The notes under the pieces were generated by a model. The model did no database searches, was not told the DNA's origin, and saw nothing but the letters and a program-made list of their open reading frames with translations. A program made the position numbers and the translations under genes. Shown here in pieces: positions 1-8,393 of a stretch of 64,000 nucleotides of DNA. This DNA is from Bog-532 sp965277615 (GTDB lineage Bacteria > Actinomycetota > Actinomycetes > Streptosporangiales > Streptosporangiaceae): the NCBI GenBank assembly GCA_965277615.1, contig CBDIDG010000004.1, positions 124,001 to 188,000 on the forward strand. The letters are read 5' to 3'. Within the stretch, counting starts at the first letter, position 1; every line of letters starts with the position of its first letter.

Positions 1-1
1 G

Positions 2-220
2 GCGCATCCGCCGGGCGAGCGCTGGCGGGACTTCCGGCGAGACAACGCGGGGGCGGCCGACGGGATCATCACGCTGCGCTACGGGTGGGCGGACGTCACC
101 GGGCGGCCGTGCGAGGTGGCCGGGCAGGTCGCGGCCGTGTTGAGGCGGCGCGGCTGGGCCGGGGGTGCGCGGGCCTGCGGGCCGTTGTGCGCGGCGCGGG
201 AGCAGCCGAACCGGGCGTGA
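2..220 (+). CDS. C-terminal fragment of AbiEi/DUF559-like protein (5' end outside window)
   Basis: An open frame runs in from the left edge and stops at a TGA, giving about 72 residues. It carries the block AHPPGERWRDFRRDN followed by GIITLRYGWADVT. The same block ends the minus-strand gene at 19181-20149, so the two are clear paralogs. In that family a PD-(D/E)XK-like DUF559 domain forms the C-terminus, behind an AbiEi-type winged-helix antitoxin domain. Only the last part of the nuclease-like fold is present here, so no activity can be judged. Strand and frame are secure because of the paralog match; the start is not in the window. Confidence 0.8.
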   Translation, partial: AHPPGERWRDFRRDNAGAADGIITLRYGWADVTGRPCEVAGQVAAVLRRRGWAGGARACGPLCAAREQPNRA

Positions 221-280
221 CGCCGGGAGGCTGGCGTCACGCCCGGGAATCGGGACCGGGTAAGGCGGCGGAAAGGAGGG

Positions 281-2506
281 TCAGGCCGAGGTCAGCGTGG
301 GCTGGTCGGCGGACGGGGACGGGGGGCCGGCCGGGGGCAGGCTCGGGGCGCGAGATGGGAGGAGGTGGTTCAGCCAGCGAGGCAAGTACCAGGTGCGCTC
401 GCCCAGGAGGGCAAGTGCGGCCGGGACCAAGATGCCGCGGACGATCGTCGCGTCGATCAGGACGGCGGACGCGGTGCCGACGCCGAGGATCTTGAGGTCG
501 ATCAGCGGCAGGGTGGCGAAGGTGGAGAACACCGCGACCATGATCAGGGCGGCACTGGTGACGACGCCGGCGCTGCTGGCGATGCCTCTGGTGGTGGCGT
601 CGCGGGTGGTGGCGCCGTGGGCCCGGAGCTCGCGGATCCGGCTCAGGATGAACACGTGGTAGTCCATGCTGATCCCGAACAGGAACACGAACATGAACAG
701 CGGCACCCAGGAGATGATCCCGCCGAAGGAGGTGAAACCGAGCGGTCCCTGCAGGTGGCCGTCCTGGAAGATCAGCGTGACCAGGCCGTAGGCCGCGCCG
801 ACGGACAGCAGGTTCAGCACGATCGACACCAGCGGGATAGCCAGCGACCGGAACGCGAGCAGCAGCAGGACGAACGCCAGCAGGGCGACGAGGCCGAGGA
901 CCAGCGGTGTCCGGTTGTGCAGCTGGTGGGTGAAGTCGTAGGTCGAGGCGGTGTCACCCATGACCGAGAACTTCACACCGGGGACCGCGCCGATCGTGGC
1001 GGGCAGGATGTCCGTCCGTAGCGTCTGCAGGGCCTGGTAGGAGCGGGTGTCGGAGCCGCTGCCGGCCAGCGGGACGTTGACGATCAGTGCCCGCCCCGCG
1101 GGGCCGTCGCCGACCAGGGCCGTGGTCACCGGCTCCCGGATCGGGCCGCCGGCCGCCGCGCGTCCCTGTAGCGCGGTGACCGCGGCAGTCAGCTGGGGTG
1201 AGGTGACGTCGGCCCCGGTGACGACGACCATCGCGGGCGCGGGGGCTTGGGGAAAGGCGTGCTGGATCTGGTTCAGGGTCTTGACCACGGGCGTACCGAG
1301 CGGGGCGTCCACGGCCGGTTCCCCGAGCCGCATGCCCAGCGCCGGGGCGGCCAGGGCCAGCAGCGCGACCGTGGCCACGCCGCCCCAGACCAGCGGGTGC
1401 TTGACCACCCGGCGGACCAGCGCGGCCCACAGCCGGGACGGCTGGCCCGCGGCGCGGCTGCGGCCCAGGAACGGCAGGCGCCCCCGGTCGGCCCGCGGGC
1501 CGAGCCAGGACAGCAGCGCAGGCAGCACGGTGAGCGAGCCCGCCACGGCGATGCCGACCACGGCGATCGTGCCCAGGGCGATGCCGTCGAACTCGTCGAT
1601 GCCGGTCAGGAACAGGCCAGCCATCGCGATCATCACGGTGATCCCGGACACCAGGATGGCCCGCCCGGAAGTGCCGGCTGCGATCCGCAAGGCCTCGGGG
1701 AAGGACCGGCCCCGGGCTCGTTCCTCGCGTTCGCGGCGCAAGTAAAACAGGGAGTAGTCGACGCCGACGGCCATGCCGACGATCAGCACGACCTCGGAGG
1801 TGGCCGGAGTGACCGGCAGCCAGTGACTGCTGATCGTGACCAGAGCGAGGGCGGCCACGACCGCGGACACCGCGAGCAGCACCGGGATGCCCGCCGCGAC
1901 CAGAGCGCCGAACACCAGCAGCAACAGGACCAAGGTGATCGGGATCGACGTCACCTCGGCCTGGCGGAAGTTCAGCGAGTCGTCGATGGCCTTGCCCACG
2001 CTGGCGTCGCCGGCTTCCTTGATGGTCAGGCTGGGGTGTTCGGCCTGCACCGCGGCTACGGCCTTCTGGTCGGCCGCGACCGCCTGGTCGGAATTGCCGT
2101 TGTGGCTGGGCACCTGGAACCGGACCAGCGCGCTGCGGCCGTCGGCCGACACCAGGGAGGTGTTGCCCGCGGTCAACGGCGACCGGATGGTGCCAGCGTC
2201 CCGGGGCAGCGCGGCCAGCGCAGCCACGACCTGGCGGGCGGCCTGCTGCATTTCCTGGTTGCGGGGGAAGGTCGCGACGCCGGGGCGTCCCTGGACGAGC
2301 ACCGACTCCGAGAGCTGGTTCAGGGTGGCCGGCGCGACATGGTGCAGCGCCTGCTCGCCCTGGCCGGCTTGGCCCGGATCGTAGACCGGCAGGTTCCGGC
2401 TGCCCATCAGCTGGCCGAGGGCGACGATGGCCAGCACCATCGCCAGCCAGCCGAACACGGCAATCTTGCGGTGCTGGGTGCTCCATCCGGCGATCCGCTC
2501 GACCAT
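281..2506 (-). CDS. MMPL-family (RND superfamily) membrane transporter
   Basis: About 741 residues with the classic MMPL plan: one N-terminal membrane helix (KIAVFGWLAMVLAIVALG), a large extracytoplasmic domain, a five-helix block, a cytoplasmic loop, and the whole arrangement repeated (second soluble domain, then helices around LVLGLVALLAFVLLLLAF). The sequence GMAVGVDYSLFYLRREREE in repeat 1 and GISMDYHVFILSRIRE in repeat 2 are the paired Asp-Tyr proton-relay motifs of MmpL proteins. These pumps export lipids or drugs using the proton gradient; the substrate here is unknown. I place the start at the ATG before VERIAGWSTQHRK; an upstream in-frame ATG at 2677 would add 57 non-family residues. 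The C-terminus is a Pro/Ser tail. Confidence 0.9.
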   Translation of the reverse strand: MVERIAGWSTQHRKIAVFGWLAMVLAIVALGQLMGSRNLPVYDPGQAGQGEQALHHVAPATLNQLSESVLVQGRPGVATFPRNQEMQQAARQVVAALAALPRDAGTIRSPLTAGNTSLVSADGRSALVRFQVPSHNGNSDQAVAADQKAVAAVQAEHPSLTIKEAGDASVGKAIDDSLNFRQAEVTSIPITLVLLLLVFGALVAAGIPVLLAVSAVVAALALVTISSHWLPVTPATSEVVLIVGMAVGVDYSLFYLRREREERARGRSFPEALRIAAGTSGRAILVSGITVMIAMAGLFLTGIDEFDGIALGTIAVVGIAVAGSLTVLPALLSWLGPRADRGRLPFLGRSRAAGQPSRLWAALVRRVVKHPLVWGGVATVALLALAAPALGMRLGEPAVDAPLGTPVVKTLNQIQHAFPQAPAPAMVVVTGADVTSPQLTAAVTALQGRAAAGGPIREPVTTALVGDGPAGRALIVNVPLAGSGSDTRSYQALQTLRTDILPATIGAVPGVKFSVMGDTASTYDFTHQLHNRTPLVLGLVALLAFVLLLLAFRSLAIPLVSIVLNLLSVGAAYGLVTLIFQDGHLQGPLGFTSFGGIISWVPLFMFVFLFGISMDYHVFILSRIRELRAHGATTRDATTRGIASSAGVVTSAALIMVAVFSTFATLPLIDLKILGVGTASAVLIDATIVRGILVPAALALLGERTWYLPRWLNHLLPSRAPSLPPAGPPSPSADQPTLTSA

Positions 2507-2962
2507 CGGCGGGCGGTCCGTGGACGTCTGTGGCCGGGCCGGCCACCGGCTGTACTTTCGCTTTCGGGCAATACTGAACTCAACGACGGGCGCATTATGG
2601 ACCCTCTCCAGGAAGCTGGACACATTGGGCACGATCAGCGGGCACGAACGATCGACACCCGCCGCGAGCTGCGACAATGCCGACTAATTGGCGTCTATTA
2701 ATGGACGGAACGGAAATGGTGGGGTCACATTCGATGACCCCTCGACCGCGGCAGGCCGGGTCGTGAATGACGTTGCCGTTACCGTACAAAGGCATGGGCC
2801 TTTGCTTCGAGGGGGTTTTCCCCCAGTTGCGTGGAGCAATTTTCGGGGGGTTACCCCAGGAGAGTCATGCCCAGGACGTGACTTTTGTCAGTTGCTGCGG
2901 GTCTGCGCAGGACATAGCGTCTAATTACCCGGCCAGCACGGTCTGGGCTACGGGAGGCAATC
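2507..2962. other. 456-base divergent intergenic region with three short hairpins
   Basis: No convincing gene lies here. It separates the MMPL transporter (leftward) from a DUF1707 gene (rightward), so promoters for both should be inside. Three compact hairpins can be drawn: 2721-2741 (GGGGTCA, seven-base loop, TGACCCC), 2787-2804 (CAAAGGC, loop ATGG, GCCTTTG) and 2811-2824 (GGGGG, TTTT, CCCCC). The stretch around 2570-2720 is less GC-rich than its surroundings. A good ribosome site, GGGAGG, precedes the rightward ATG. Confidence 0.6.
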
Positions 2963-3451
2963 ATGACTACGGGACCTAACATCAGGGTCAGCGACGCTGA
3001 GCGTGAGGCCGTTGCTGCTCAGCTGCGCGAACACTACGGGGACGGCAGGCTGACGCTCGACGAGCTGAACGAGCGGCTGGACCAGACCTTCGCGGCGAAG
3101 ACGGCGAGCGAACTGAGCGCGGTGACCACCGACCTGCCGCGTGAGAGTGCCGGATGGGCGCCCGGGACGAGCGCGACCGCGTCGAAACTGACGGTCGGGC
3201 CGCAGGGCGCGGGACCGCGCGACGACGGCTGGCAGCGGCCACGCGAGCGGATGGCCGCCTTCACGGCGCCGCTGGTCGCGGTGATCGCGATCGCCAGCGT
3301 CTGGGCGCTGGTCATGTTCGGAGGCCTGTTCGGCGGCGGGGGCCGCCCGTTCGGGATCGTCCTGGCACTGGCGATCTTCGCCCTCATCCGCCGGATGTTC
3401 GGCGGCGGCCGGCGCTCCGGCCGCGGCGGAGGCTGCGGCCGCCGCTGGTAG
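2963..3451 (+). CDS. DUF1707 domain membrane protein
   Basis: 162 residues. Residues 7-60 (IRVSDAEREAVAAQLREHY, then DGRLTLDELNERLDQTFAAKT and the DLP ending) are a canonical DUF1707 domain, a small SHOCT-like helical module common in actinobacteria. A linker follows, then hydrophobic segments near residues 96-115 and 125-140, and a Gly/Arg-rich tail. A Shine-Dalgarno GGGAGG sits seven bases before the ATG. The function of DUF1707 proteins is not established; the layout suggests a small inner-membrane protein with a cytoplasmic N-terminus. A second DUF1707 gene follows at 3814 and a third is at 50727. Confidence 0.85.
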   Translation: MTTGPNIRVSDAEREAVAAQLREHYGDGRLTLDELNERLDQTFAAKTASELSAVTTDLPRESAGWAPGTSATASKLTVGPQGAGPRDDGWQRPRERMAAFTAPLVAVIAIASVWALVMFGGLFGGGGRPFGIVLALAIFALIRRMFGGGRRSGRGGGCGRRW

Positions 3452-3813
3452 TCCGGCCTGCCCGGCCACGGGGAGGCCGGGTTCGGCGGAGGTTACGGCC
3501 GTGGCGGGGCCCGCGGCCGTGCCGTGGCGGGAGTTGTGGCTGTGGCGTCGCCTGCGGGGGTGACGGGTGTGGCGAAGGTTGCTGCTGTGGCCGGGATGAC
3601 GGGTGGGGCGGGGATGACGGGTGGGGCGGGATGACGGGTGGCGGAGCTGCGGTTGTGGCCGGTCGGCTGCGGCCAGGCGGGAGGCGTTGACCGGGCCGTC
3701 GGCGGCGTTGTTGGGCGGGCTGGAGCAGACAGGAGCGGTACCGGGCGTTACATACGCCGGTGGGCGGCTTATCGTGGAGGGAGAGAACTGGTCCTGGCGA
3801 GCATGGGAGCCCC
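3452..3813. other. 362-base G-rich spacer with tandem repeats between two DUF1707 genes
   Basis: This stretch is skewed to G on the plus strand and holds a tandem array at 3593-3645: two perfect copies of an 18-base unit (GGGATGACGGGTGGGGCG) and a diverged third. The frame of the upstream gene stays open after its TAG for about 60 codons and is Gly-rich (SGLPGHGEAGFGGGYGRG), which could be read as the remnant of a longer Gly-rich tail. I see no independent gene. Confidence 0.5.
3593..3645. repeat. 18-base tandem repeat, about 2.9 copies
   Basis: Copies at 3593-3610 and 3611-3628 are identical (GGGATGACGGGTGGGGCG); the third from 3629 loses one base and diverges after GGGTGG. It lies between the two DUF1707 genes. 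It is one of many short arrays in the window and is best explained by slippage in a G-rich tract. Confidence 0.85.
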
Positions 3814-4158
3814 GTGGCGACTCGGAAGGACGTCCGCGCCTCGGACGCGGAACGCGACTCGGCAGCGGCTGCGCTGCAGGAGCACTTCGTCCAGGGTCGG
3901 CTGACCCTGGACGAGTTGCAGGAACGGCTGGATTCGGTGCTGGCGGCGAGAACGCACGGTCAGCTCGACCAAATCTTCTCCGACATGCCACGGATACCGC
4001 CCCAGCTGGTCGTGCCCGAGACCGCTGAGCCGCCGGTCTTCCCCGCGCGGTACGCCGCCGTCGCCATCATGATCATCGTGATGGCGGTGTGGCTGGTGCT
4101 GGCGGCCTGGTTCTCCCAGCGCGGCTACGGATACGGGTACGGCTACCCGTCGCCCTGA
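3814..4158 (+). CDS. DUF1707 domain protein with one C-terminal membrane helix
   Basis: 114 residues from a GTG start that follows GGGAGC at a good distance. Residues 7-57 (VRASDAERDSAAAALQEHF, QGRLTLDELQERLDSVLAAR, ending FSDMP) match DUF1707. After a short Pro-rich linker comes a single hydrophobic helix (YAAVAIMIIVMAVWLVLAAW) and a Tyr/Gly tail (GYGYGYGYPSP). An earlier in-frame ATG at 3760 would add 18 residues that do not look like the family. The protein resembles the gene at 2963 in its N-terminal half only, so the pair looks like a diverged local duplication. Confidence 0.85.
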   Translation: MATRKDVRASDAERDSAAAALQEHFVQGRLTLDELQERLDSVLAARTHGQLDQIFSDMPRIPPQLVVPETAEPPVFPARYAAVAIMIIVMAVWLVLAAWFSQRGYGYGYGYPSP

Positions 4159-4223
4159 TCGCCTGCCGCCGCCCGCAGCCCGAGGCGCGTTGGGCCCGGG
4201 GGCGTGGAGCCCCGGGGTGGGTG

Positions 4224-4299
4224 GAGCGCGTGAAGGCCGGGGTGGTGGAAGCCTGGAGGTGCGCCGAGCCCGAGCCCGAGCGCGTGAAGCCCGGGGTGC
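4224..4299. repeat. Direct repeat beyond the 3' end of the clamp gene
   Basis: Two 21-base segments at 4224-4244 and 4279-4299 differ at one position (core GCGCGTGAAG, then GCCGGGGTG or CCCGGGGTG). They lie just past the stop of the leftward beta-clamp paralog and are separated by 34 bases of GAGCCC-type sequence. Confidence 0.7.
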
Positions 4300-4320
4300 G
4301 TTGGGCTTGGAGCGGGCCGG

Positions 4321-5901
4321 TTACGCGCGGCCGGCTTGGCGCAGCGGCACCACCAAGTAGCGGAAGTCTGGCGGGGTGGGTGCGCCGTCCGCGGACGGCG
4401 GCCCGGCCGGGGCGGTCCCGGCGGTTCCGGTCTCGGTGGACCCGGCCTCGGTGGGACCGGCCTCGGTAGAACCGGGCGCGGGCGCCCGGACGCCGGTGAG
4501 GACGGCGGGCTTGGTCGAGCTGTTGAACTCGAGGCGGATGAGACCGTCGGCCGGCCCGGCGGCGCCGGGGGAAGCATCGGCCGCGGTGTCGTCGTGAGCG
4601 GGGGCAGCGCGCCGGCGGCGGGAGCTGGGCGGTTTGGGGGCGGCGGGCCCGGCGGGCCCGGCTGAGCCGGTCCGCGCGGTATTGCTGACGGCCACGGCGG
4701 GGTCGCCGGCCGCGACGGCGGGATCGCCGGCCCCCACAGCGGGATGACCGGCCCCCACGCCGGGATCGCGGGGCGCGGCGGCGGGATCGGGGGCGGTGGC
4801 GCTGACACCGGCCGCGGCGATGCCGTCGAGCAGGAAGTGCGGGCTGAACGCGATGCCCGGCTCGACGCCGTGGAAATCGGCGCGGACGATCTCGCGGGCC
4901 CGGGCCCGGCCCTGGGTCTCGGCTTCGACCGTGACCTCACCGCCGCCGAAGGTCAGCCGGACCGCACTGCCGCGCTCGGCCACGAGCGAGACCCGGCGGA
5001 CCGCCTCGATGAACGGGGCGGCGGGCATGTCGGCCCGGCAGGCAAATTCAGCCGGGAACCGCGAACGGTACTTGATGTACTCCCCCGCGATCAGGCGGGT
5101 GGTCACCCGGCGCCCGCCGGACTCGAACCCGATCATGGCGTCGGCGGCACGGGAGGCCGGCGCGACGCCGGGGCCCGGGTCGGCCGGGGCGGCGTCGCCG
5201 TACTCGCGGGCCAGCTCGGTGTCCCGGTCGCGGTCGGAGCGCAGCCACACCGTGACCGGCACGCCAGGAGCCATGGTCCGGGCCGCGTCGATCAGGGTCC
5301 GGGCCGGGACGAGGTAGCTGCCGCTGACGTCCGGCCGGGCCGGGGACCAGGCCAGGTCCCGCACGGCCAGGCGGTACCGGTCGGTGGCGGCGAGCGTCAT
5401 CGTCTCGCCCTGCACTTCGAGGTTGACCCCGGTGAGCAGGGGCAGCGTGTCGTCGCGGCTGGCGGCCGGGGCGACCTGGCCGACCGCCGCGGCCAGGTCC
5501 CCGCCGTCCACAGTCCCGGCGGTCAGGGACAGCACAGGCAGGTCGGGGTACTCCTCGACCGGCAGGGTGACCAGCGTGAACGACGCGCTGCCACAGGTGA
5601 GGCTGACGCCGTCGGGGTCGTCGGCGAACTCGACCGGGAGGCTGGGCAGGCTACGGGTGATCTCGGCCAGCAGCCGGCCGGGAACCAGCACCGTGCCCGG
5701 CTCGGCCACCTCGGCGCCGACCTCGGCCCGCGCGGAGACCTCGTAGTCAAAACAGGACAGTGTTAGCCCACCGGCGGTCAGCCCGTCGGCGGCCTGCAGG
5801 AGCAGCCCGGACAGCACCGGGATCACCGGCCGGCCCGGGAGGGCGCGCGAGACCCAGCCGACCGCCTCGGCCAGCACATCCCGCTCAACCTGGAACTTCA
5901 T
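4321..5901 (-). CDS. dnaN: DNA polymerase III beta sliding clamp paralog with three low-complexity insertions
   Basis: 526 residues against about 375 for a normal clamp. The N-terminus (MKFQVERDVLAEAVGWVSRAL) and blocks such as PVEEYPDLP, TDRYRLAVRDL and the closing DFRYLVVPLR are typical DnaN, with all three clamp domains recognisable. Three Ala/Pro/Gly-rich insertions interrupt it: residues about 228-255, about 367-450, and about 471-510. The second contains near-tandem GDPAVA units; the third has Ser-Thr-Glu-Ala-Gly units. The two larger ones flank the short domain III strand IRLEFNSSTKPAVLTG. No dnaA or recF is next to it, so this is probably a second clamp gene and not the replicative one at the origin. 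It could be a backup or repair clamp; that is inference. The symbol denotes the family only. Confidence 0.85.
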   Translation of the reverse strand: MKFQVERDVLAEAVGWVSRALPGRPVIPVLSGLLLQAADGLTAGGLTLSCFDYEVSARAEVGAEVAEPGTVLVPGRLLAEITRSLPSLPVEFADDPDGVSLTCGSASFTLVTLPVEEYPDLPVLSLTAGTVDGGDLAAAVGQVAPAASRDDTLPLLTGVNLEVQGETMTLAATDRYRLAVRDLAWSPARPDVSGSYLVPARTLIDAARTMAPGVPVTVWLRSDRDRDTELAREYGDAAPADPGPGVAPASRAADAMIGFESGGRRVTTRLIAGEYIKYRSRFPAEFACRADMPAAPFIEAVRRVSLVAERGSAVRLTFGGGEVTVEAETQGRARAREIVRADFHGVEPGIAFSPHFLLDGIAAAGVSATAPDPAAAPRDPGVGAGHPAVGAGDPAVAAGDPAVAVSNTARTGSAGPAGPAAPKPPSSRRRRAAPAHDDTAADASPGAAGPADGLIRLEFNSSTKPAVLTGVRAPAPGSTEAGPTEAGSTETGTAGTAPAGPPSADGAPTPPDFRYLVVPLRQAGRA

Positions 5902-5991
5902 CGCCGACCAGGGCTCCGTCGCCGCTCGTTCATCGATCTCATGAACGAAATAGTGCCACGGGGCACTGACATTTCGGGCGCAGCGGAGAGG

Positions 5992-6255
5992 TCAGGTCAG
6001 CAGCCCGGGCGGGACCGACGCCAGCGCGTCCTCGATCGCCTTGGCCAGGGCCCGGGCCGATTCGGCGGTGAGCTCGACCGCGACCCGGGCCGACGGGCCC
6101 TGGCCCGGGTTGAGGAAGTCGATGTTCAGGCTGTGCTCGGCCGGGGCGTGCACCGGGTGGTCGTAGTAGACGCTGGCGTCGGTGACGCCGAACCAGCCGT
6201 CCGCGCCCTTGCCGCTGCCGCTGACCTTGATCTGCTCGGTCTGGTACGTGCACAT
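5992..6255 (-). CDS. DUF6295 family small protein
   Basis: 87 residues beginning MCTYQTEQIKVSGSGKGADG, with YYDHPVHAPAEHSLNIDFLN in the middle and an Ala/Glu-rich amphipathic C-terminal helix. This matches the small actinobacterial family I know as DUF6295; its function is unknown. It has no signal peptide or membrane helix. It lies 15 bases downstream of the dienelactone hydrolase gene on the same strand and is probably co-transcribed with it. The second residue is Cys, and several His residues (HPVHAP) could bind a metal, but nothing proves this. Confidence 0.8.
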   Translation of the reverse strand: MCTYQTEQIKVSGSGKGADGWFGVTDASVYYDHPVHAPAEHSLNIDFLNPGQGPSARVAVELTAESARALAKAIEDALASVPPGLLT

Positions 6256-6270
6256 AAAAGTCTCCCGTCC

Positions 6271-7014
6271 TCAGGCGCTCAGGTACTGGCCGTAGAAGTC
6301 CCAGATGCGCTGCCAGCCGTCGTTGGCTGCCTCCACCCGGTAGGACGGGCGGTTGACCGAGAAGAACGCATGGCCGGCGCCCTCGTAGCTGTGGAACTCA
6401 TACGTCTTGCCCGCGGCCTTGAGCGCCTGCTCCAGCTCGGCGACCTGCTCCGGCGACGGGTGGGAGTCATCCGCGCCGAACAGGCCGAGCAGCGGGCAGG
6501 ACAGGTTCGGGGTCTTGTCCACGATCGGGCCGACCTTGAGCGGCATACCCTCAGGCGGGCGGCCGGCCACGAACGCACCGTAGCAGTCCACGGCGGCGTC
6601 GAGGGGCAGGCTGACCGCGGCCAGGAACGACTGGCGGCCGCCGGAGCAGTAGCCGATCGTGCCGACCTTGCCGTTGGAGTTCTCCAGCGCGCGGAGGAAC
6701 TTGGCCGCACCGTCTACGTCGCCGACCAGGCGCTCGTCCGGGACACCGCCCTGGGCGCGGGCCGCGGCGGCGGCGTCGTCGGGGCTGGCCCCCGGGGCCT
6801 CGCGGGTGTAGAGGTTCGGGCAGATCGCGTTGTAGCCGTTGACCGCGAAGGTGCGGGTGATCTCCTTGGTCTGCGGGTCGTACCCGGGCATGTGGTGGAT
6901 CACCACGACGCTGCCGAACGGGCCTGGTCCCAGCGGGCGGGCGTAGTACGCCTCGATGAGCTCTCCGTCGTGCCCGGGAATATTGATGGTTTCGGCCATG
7001 ATGGCGTCGTACAT
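6271..7014 (-). CDS. Dienelactone hydrolase family protein
   Basis: 247 residues, an alpha/beta hydrolase of the DLH family. The nucleophile motif is GYCSGG (Cys123), the acid is in FGADDSH (Asp182 or Asp183), and the base is His215 in GAGHAFF; this Cys-Asp-His triad is the DLH signature. The start is the ATG with a strong GGAGGG site upstream (ORF extensions further upstream are not family-like). Typical members hydrolyse dienelactones or related small esters, but many are uncharacterised and the substrate cannot be read here. It is followed by DUF6295 and faces an aldo/keto reductase across a 115-base divergent promoter region. Confidence 0.9.
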   Translation of the reverse strand: MYDAIMAETINIPGHDGELIEAYYARPLGPGPFGSVVVIHHMPGYDPQTKEITRTFAVNGYNAICPNLYTREAPGASPDDAAAAARAQGGVPDERLVGDVDGAAKFLRALENSNGKVGTIGYCSGGRQSFLAAVSLPLDAAVDCYGAFVAGRPPEGMPLKVGPIVDKTPNLSCPLLGLFGADDSHPSPEQVAELEQALKAAGKTYEFHSYEGAGHAFFSVNRPSYRVEAANDGWQRIWDFYGQYLSA

Positions 7015-7129
7015 GCGCGATCCCTCCGCTGGATGAACTGCCCGTCGATCGGGTGCCGCCCGGTAGGTTACGCCTCCGGCGCCGGGGCCGGACCCGGCAG
7101 GGTGGCCCGGCCAGTGGGAGACTTCGCTC

Positions 7130-8158
7130 ATGACCTACATCGCCGCCGATGACCGGTACCAGAACAAGATGCCTTACCGCCGCTGCGGGCGCAGCGGCAT
7201 CGAGCTGCCGGAGATCTCGCTGGGACTGTGGCAGAACTTCGGGGACGACCGCCCGTTGGACGTGCAGCGGGCCATCCTGCGGCGGGCGTTCGACCTGGGC
7301 GTGACCCACTTCGACCTGGCCAACAACTACGGGCCTCCGTACGGGAGCGCCGAGCTCAACTTCGGGCGGCTGCTGCGGGAAGACTTCCGGCCGTACCGGG
7401 ACGAGCTGATCTTGTCGACCAAGGCCGGCTACGACATGTGGCCGGGCCCGTACGGCGACCGCGGCTCGCGCAAGTACTTGCTGGCCAGCCTGGACCAGTC
7501 ATTGAGCCGGATGGGCCTGGAGTACGTGGACATCTTCTACAGCCACCGGGCCGACCCGGACACGCCGCTGGAAGAGACGATGGGCGCCCTGCACACGGCG
7601 GTCCAGTCGGGTCGGGCCCTGTACGCGGGCATCTCCTCCTATTCGGCCGAGCGCACCGCGCAGGCGGCGGCGATCATGCGGGAGCTGGGGACGCCGCTGC
7701 TCATCCATCAGCCGTCCTACTCGATGCTGAACCGGTGGATCGAGCAGGGCCTGCTCGACGTGCTGGCCCGGGAGGGGATCGGCTGCATCGCGTTCTCGCC
7801 GCTGGCCCAGGGCCTGCTGACCGGGAAGTACCTGAACGGGGTGCCGGAGGGCTCCCGGGCCACCCAGAACGGGTCGCTGTCCTCCGACCAGCTGACCGAG
7901 CAGACCCTGGACCACATCCGGGCCCTGTCGCGGGTGGCGGAGCGGCGCGGGCAAAGCCTGGCCCAGCTGGCCCTGTCCTGGGCCCTGCGGGACCCGCGAA
8001 TCACGTCGGCGCTGATCGGGGCGAGCAGCGTCCGGCAGCTGGAGGAGAACCTGGCCGCGGCCCAGAACACCACGTTCAGCGAGGAGGAACTGGCCGAGAT
8101 CGACCGGCACGCGGTGGACAGCGGGATCAACATCTGGTCCGCGTCGAGCGCCAGTTAG
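7130..8158 (+). CDS. Aldo/keto reductase, L-glyceraldehyde 3-phosphate reductase type
   Basis: 342 residues with the AKR tetrad Asp62, Tyr67 (FDLANNYGPPYGS), Lys98 (STKAGYDMW) and His139 (YSHRADPDTP). The long conserved blocks around YGDRGSRKYLLASLDQSL and the C-terminal ALIGASSVRQLEENLAA are close to the YghZ/GpR subfamily, which reduces L-glyceraldehyde 3-phosphate and methylglyoxal with NADPH. A beta-subunit of voltage-gated channels belongs to the same branch, but length and motifs here fit the enzyme. It is divergent from the dienelactone hydrolase, which suggests a shared role in handling reactive carbonyls; this is inference. Confidence 0.92.
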   Translation: MTYIAADDRYQNKMPYRRCGRSGIELPEISLGLWQNFGDDRPLDVQRAILRRAFDLGVTHFDLANNYGPPYGSAELNFGRLLREDFRPYRDELILSTKAGYDMWPGPYGDRGSRKYLLASLDQSLSRMGLEYVDIFYSHRADPDTPLEETMGALHTAVQSGRALYAGISSYSAERTAQAAAIMRELGTPLLIHQPSYSMLNRWIEQGLLDVLAREGIGCIAFSPLAQGLLTGKYLNGVPEGSRATQNGSLSSDQLTEQTLDHIRALSRVAERRGQSLAQLALSWALRDPRITSALIGASSVRQLEENLAAAQNTTFSEEELAEIDRHAVDSGINIWSASSAS

Positions 8159-8276
8159 CCGATGGCCTGGCACATTAACTCGTTTGACCGGTTACGGCCG
8201 GTTTGGTGATATTAGCCGCGTCAGGGGGACCATCGGCACGATAAAGACTTGCCTTCCCGGCGCGATCATGCATATG

Positions 8277-8307
8277 TTTGAGCCACTCAACAGTTGAGTG
8301 GCTCAAA
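8277..8307. promoter_or_regulatory. Long perfect dyad, probable MarR-type operator
   Basis: Two 15-base arms (8277-8291 and 8293-8307) are exact reverse complements around one central A. Each arm is itself a palindrome of the form TTGAG-CCA-CTCAA, so the site holds two overlapping TTGAG/CTCAA dyads plus the central ACTCAACAGTTGAGT. It lies about 90 bases upstream of the MarR gene start. Symmetry with TTGA/TCAA half-sites is typical for MarR operators, so autorepression is likely. Confidence 0.75.
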
Positions 8308-8393
8308 GAAGTACGCTGGACCGCGGGTAGTACTCGAGGGACACCCGGGAATGTCAGACCCTCGTGGCAGGCTGCGGATCAGGAGGTGGGTGC

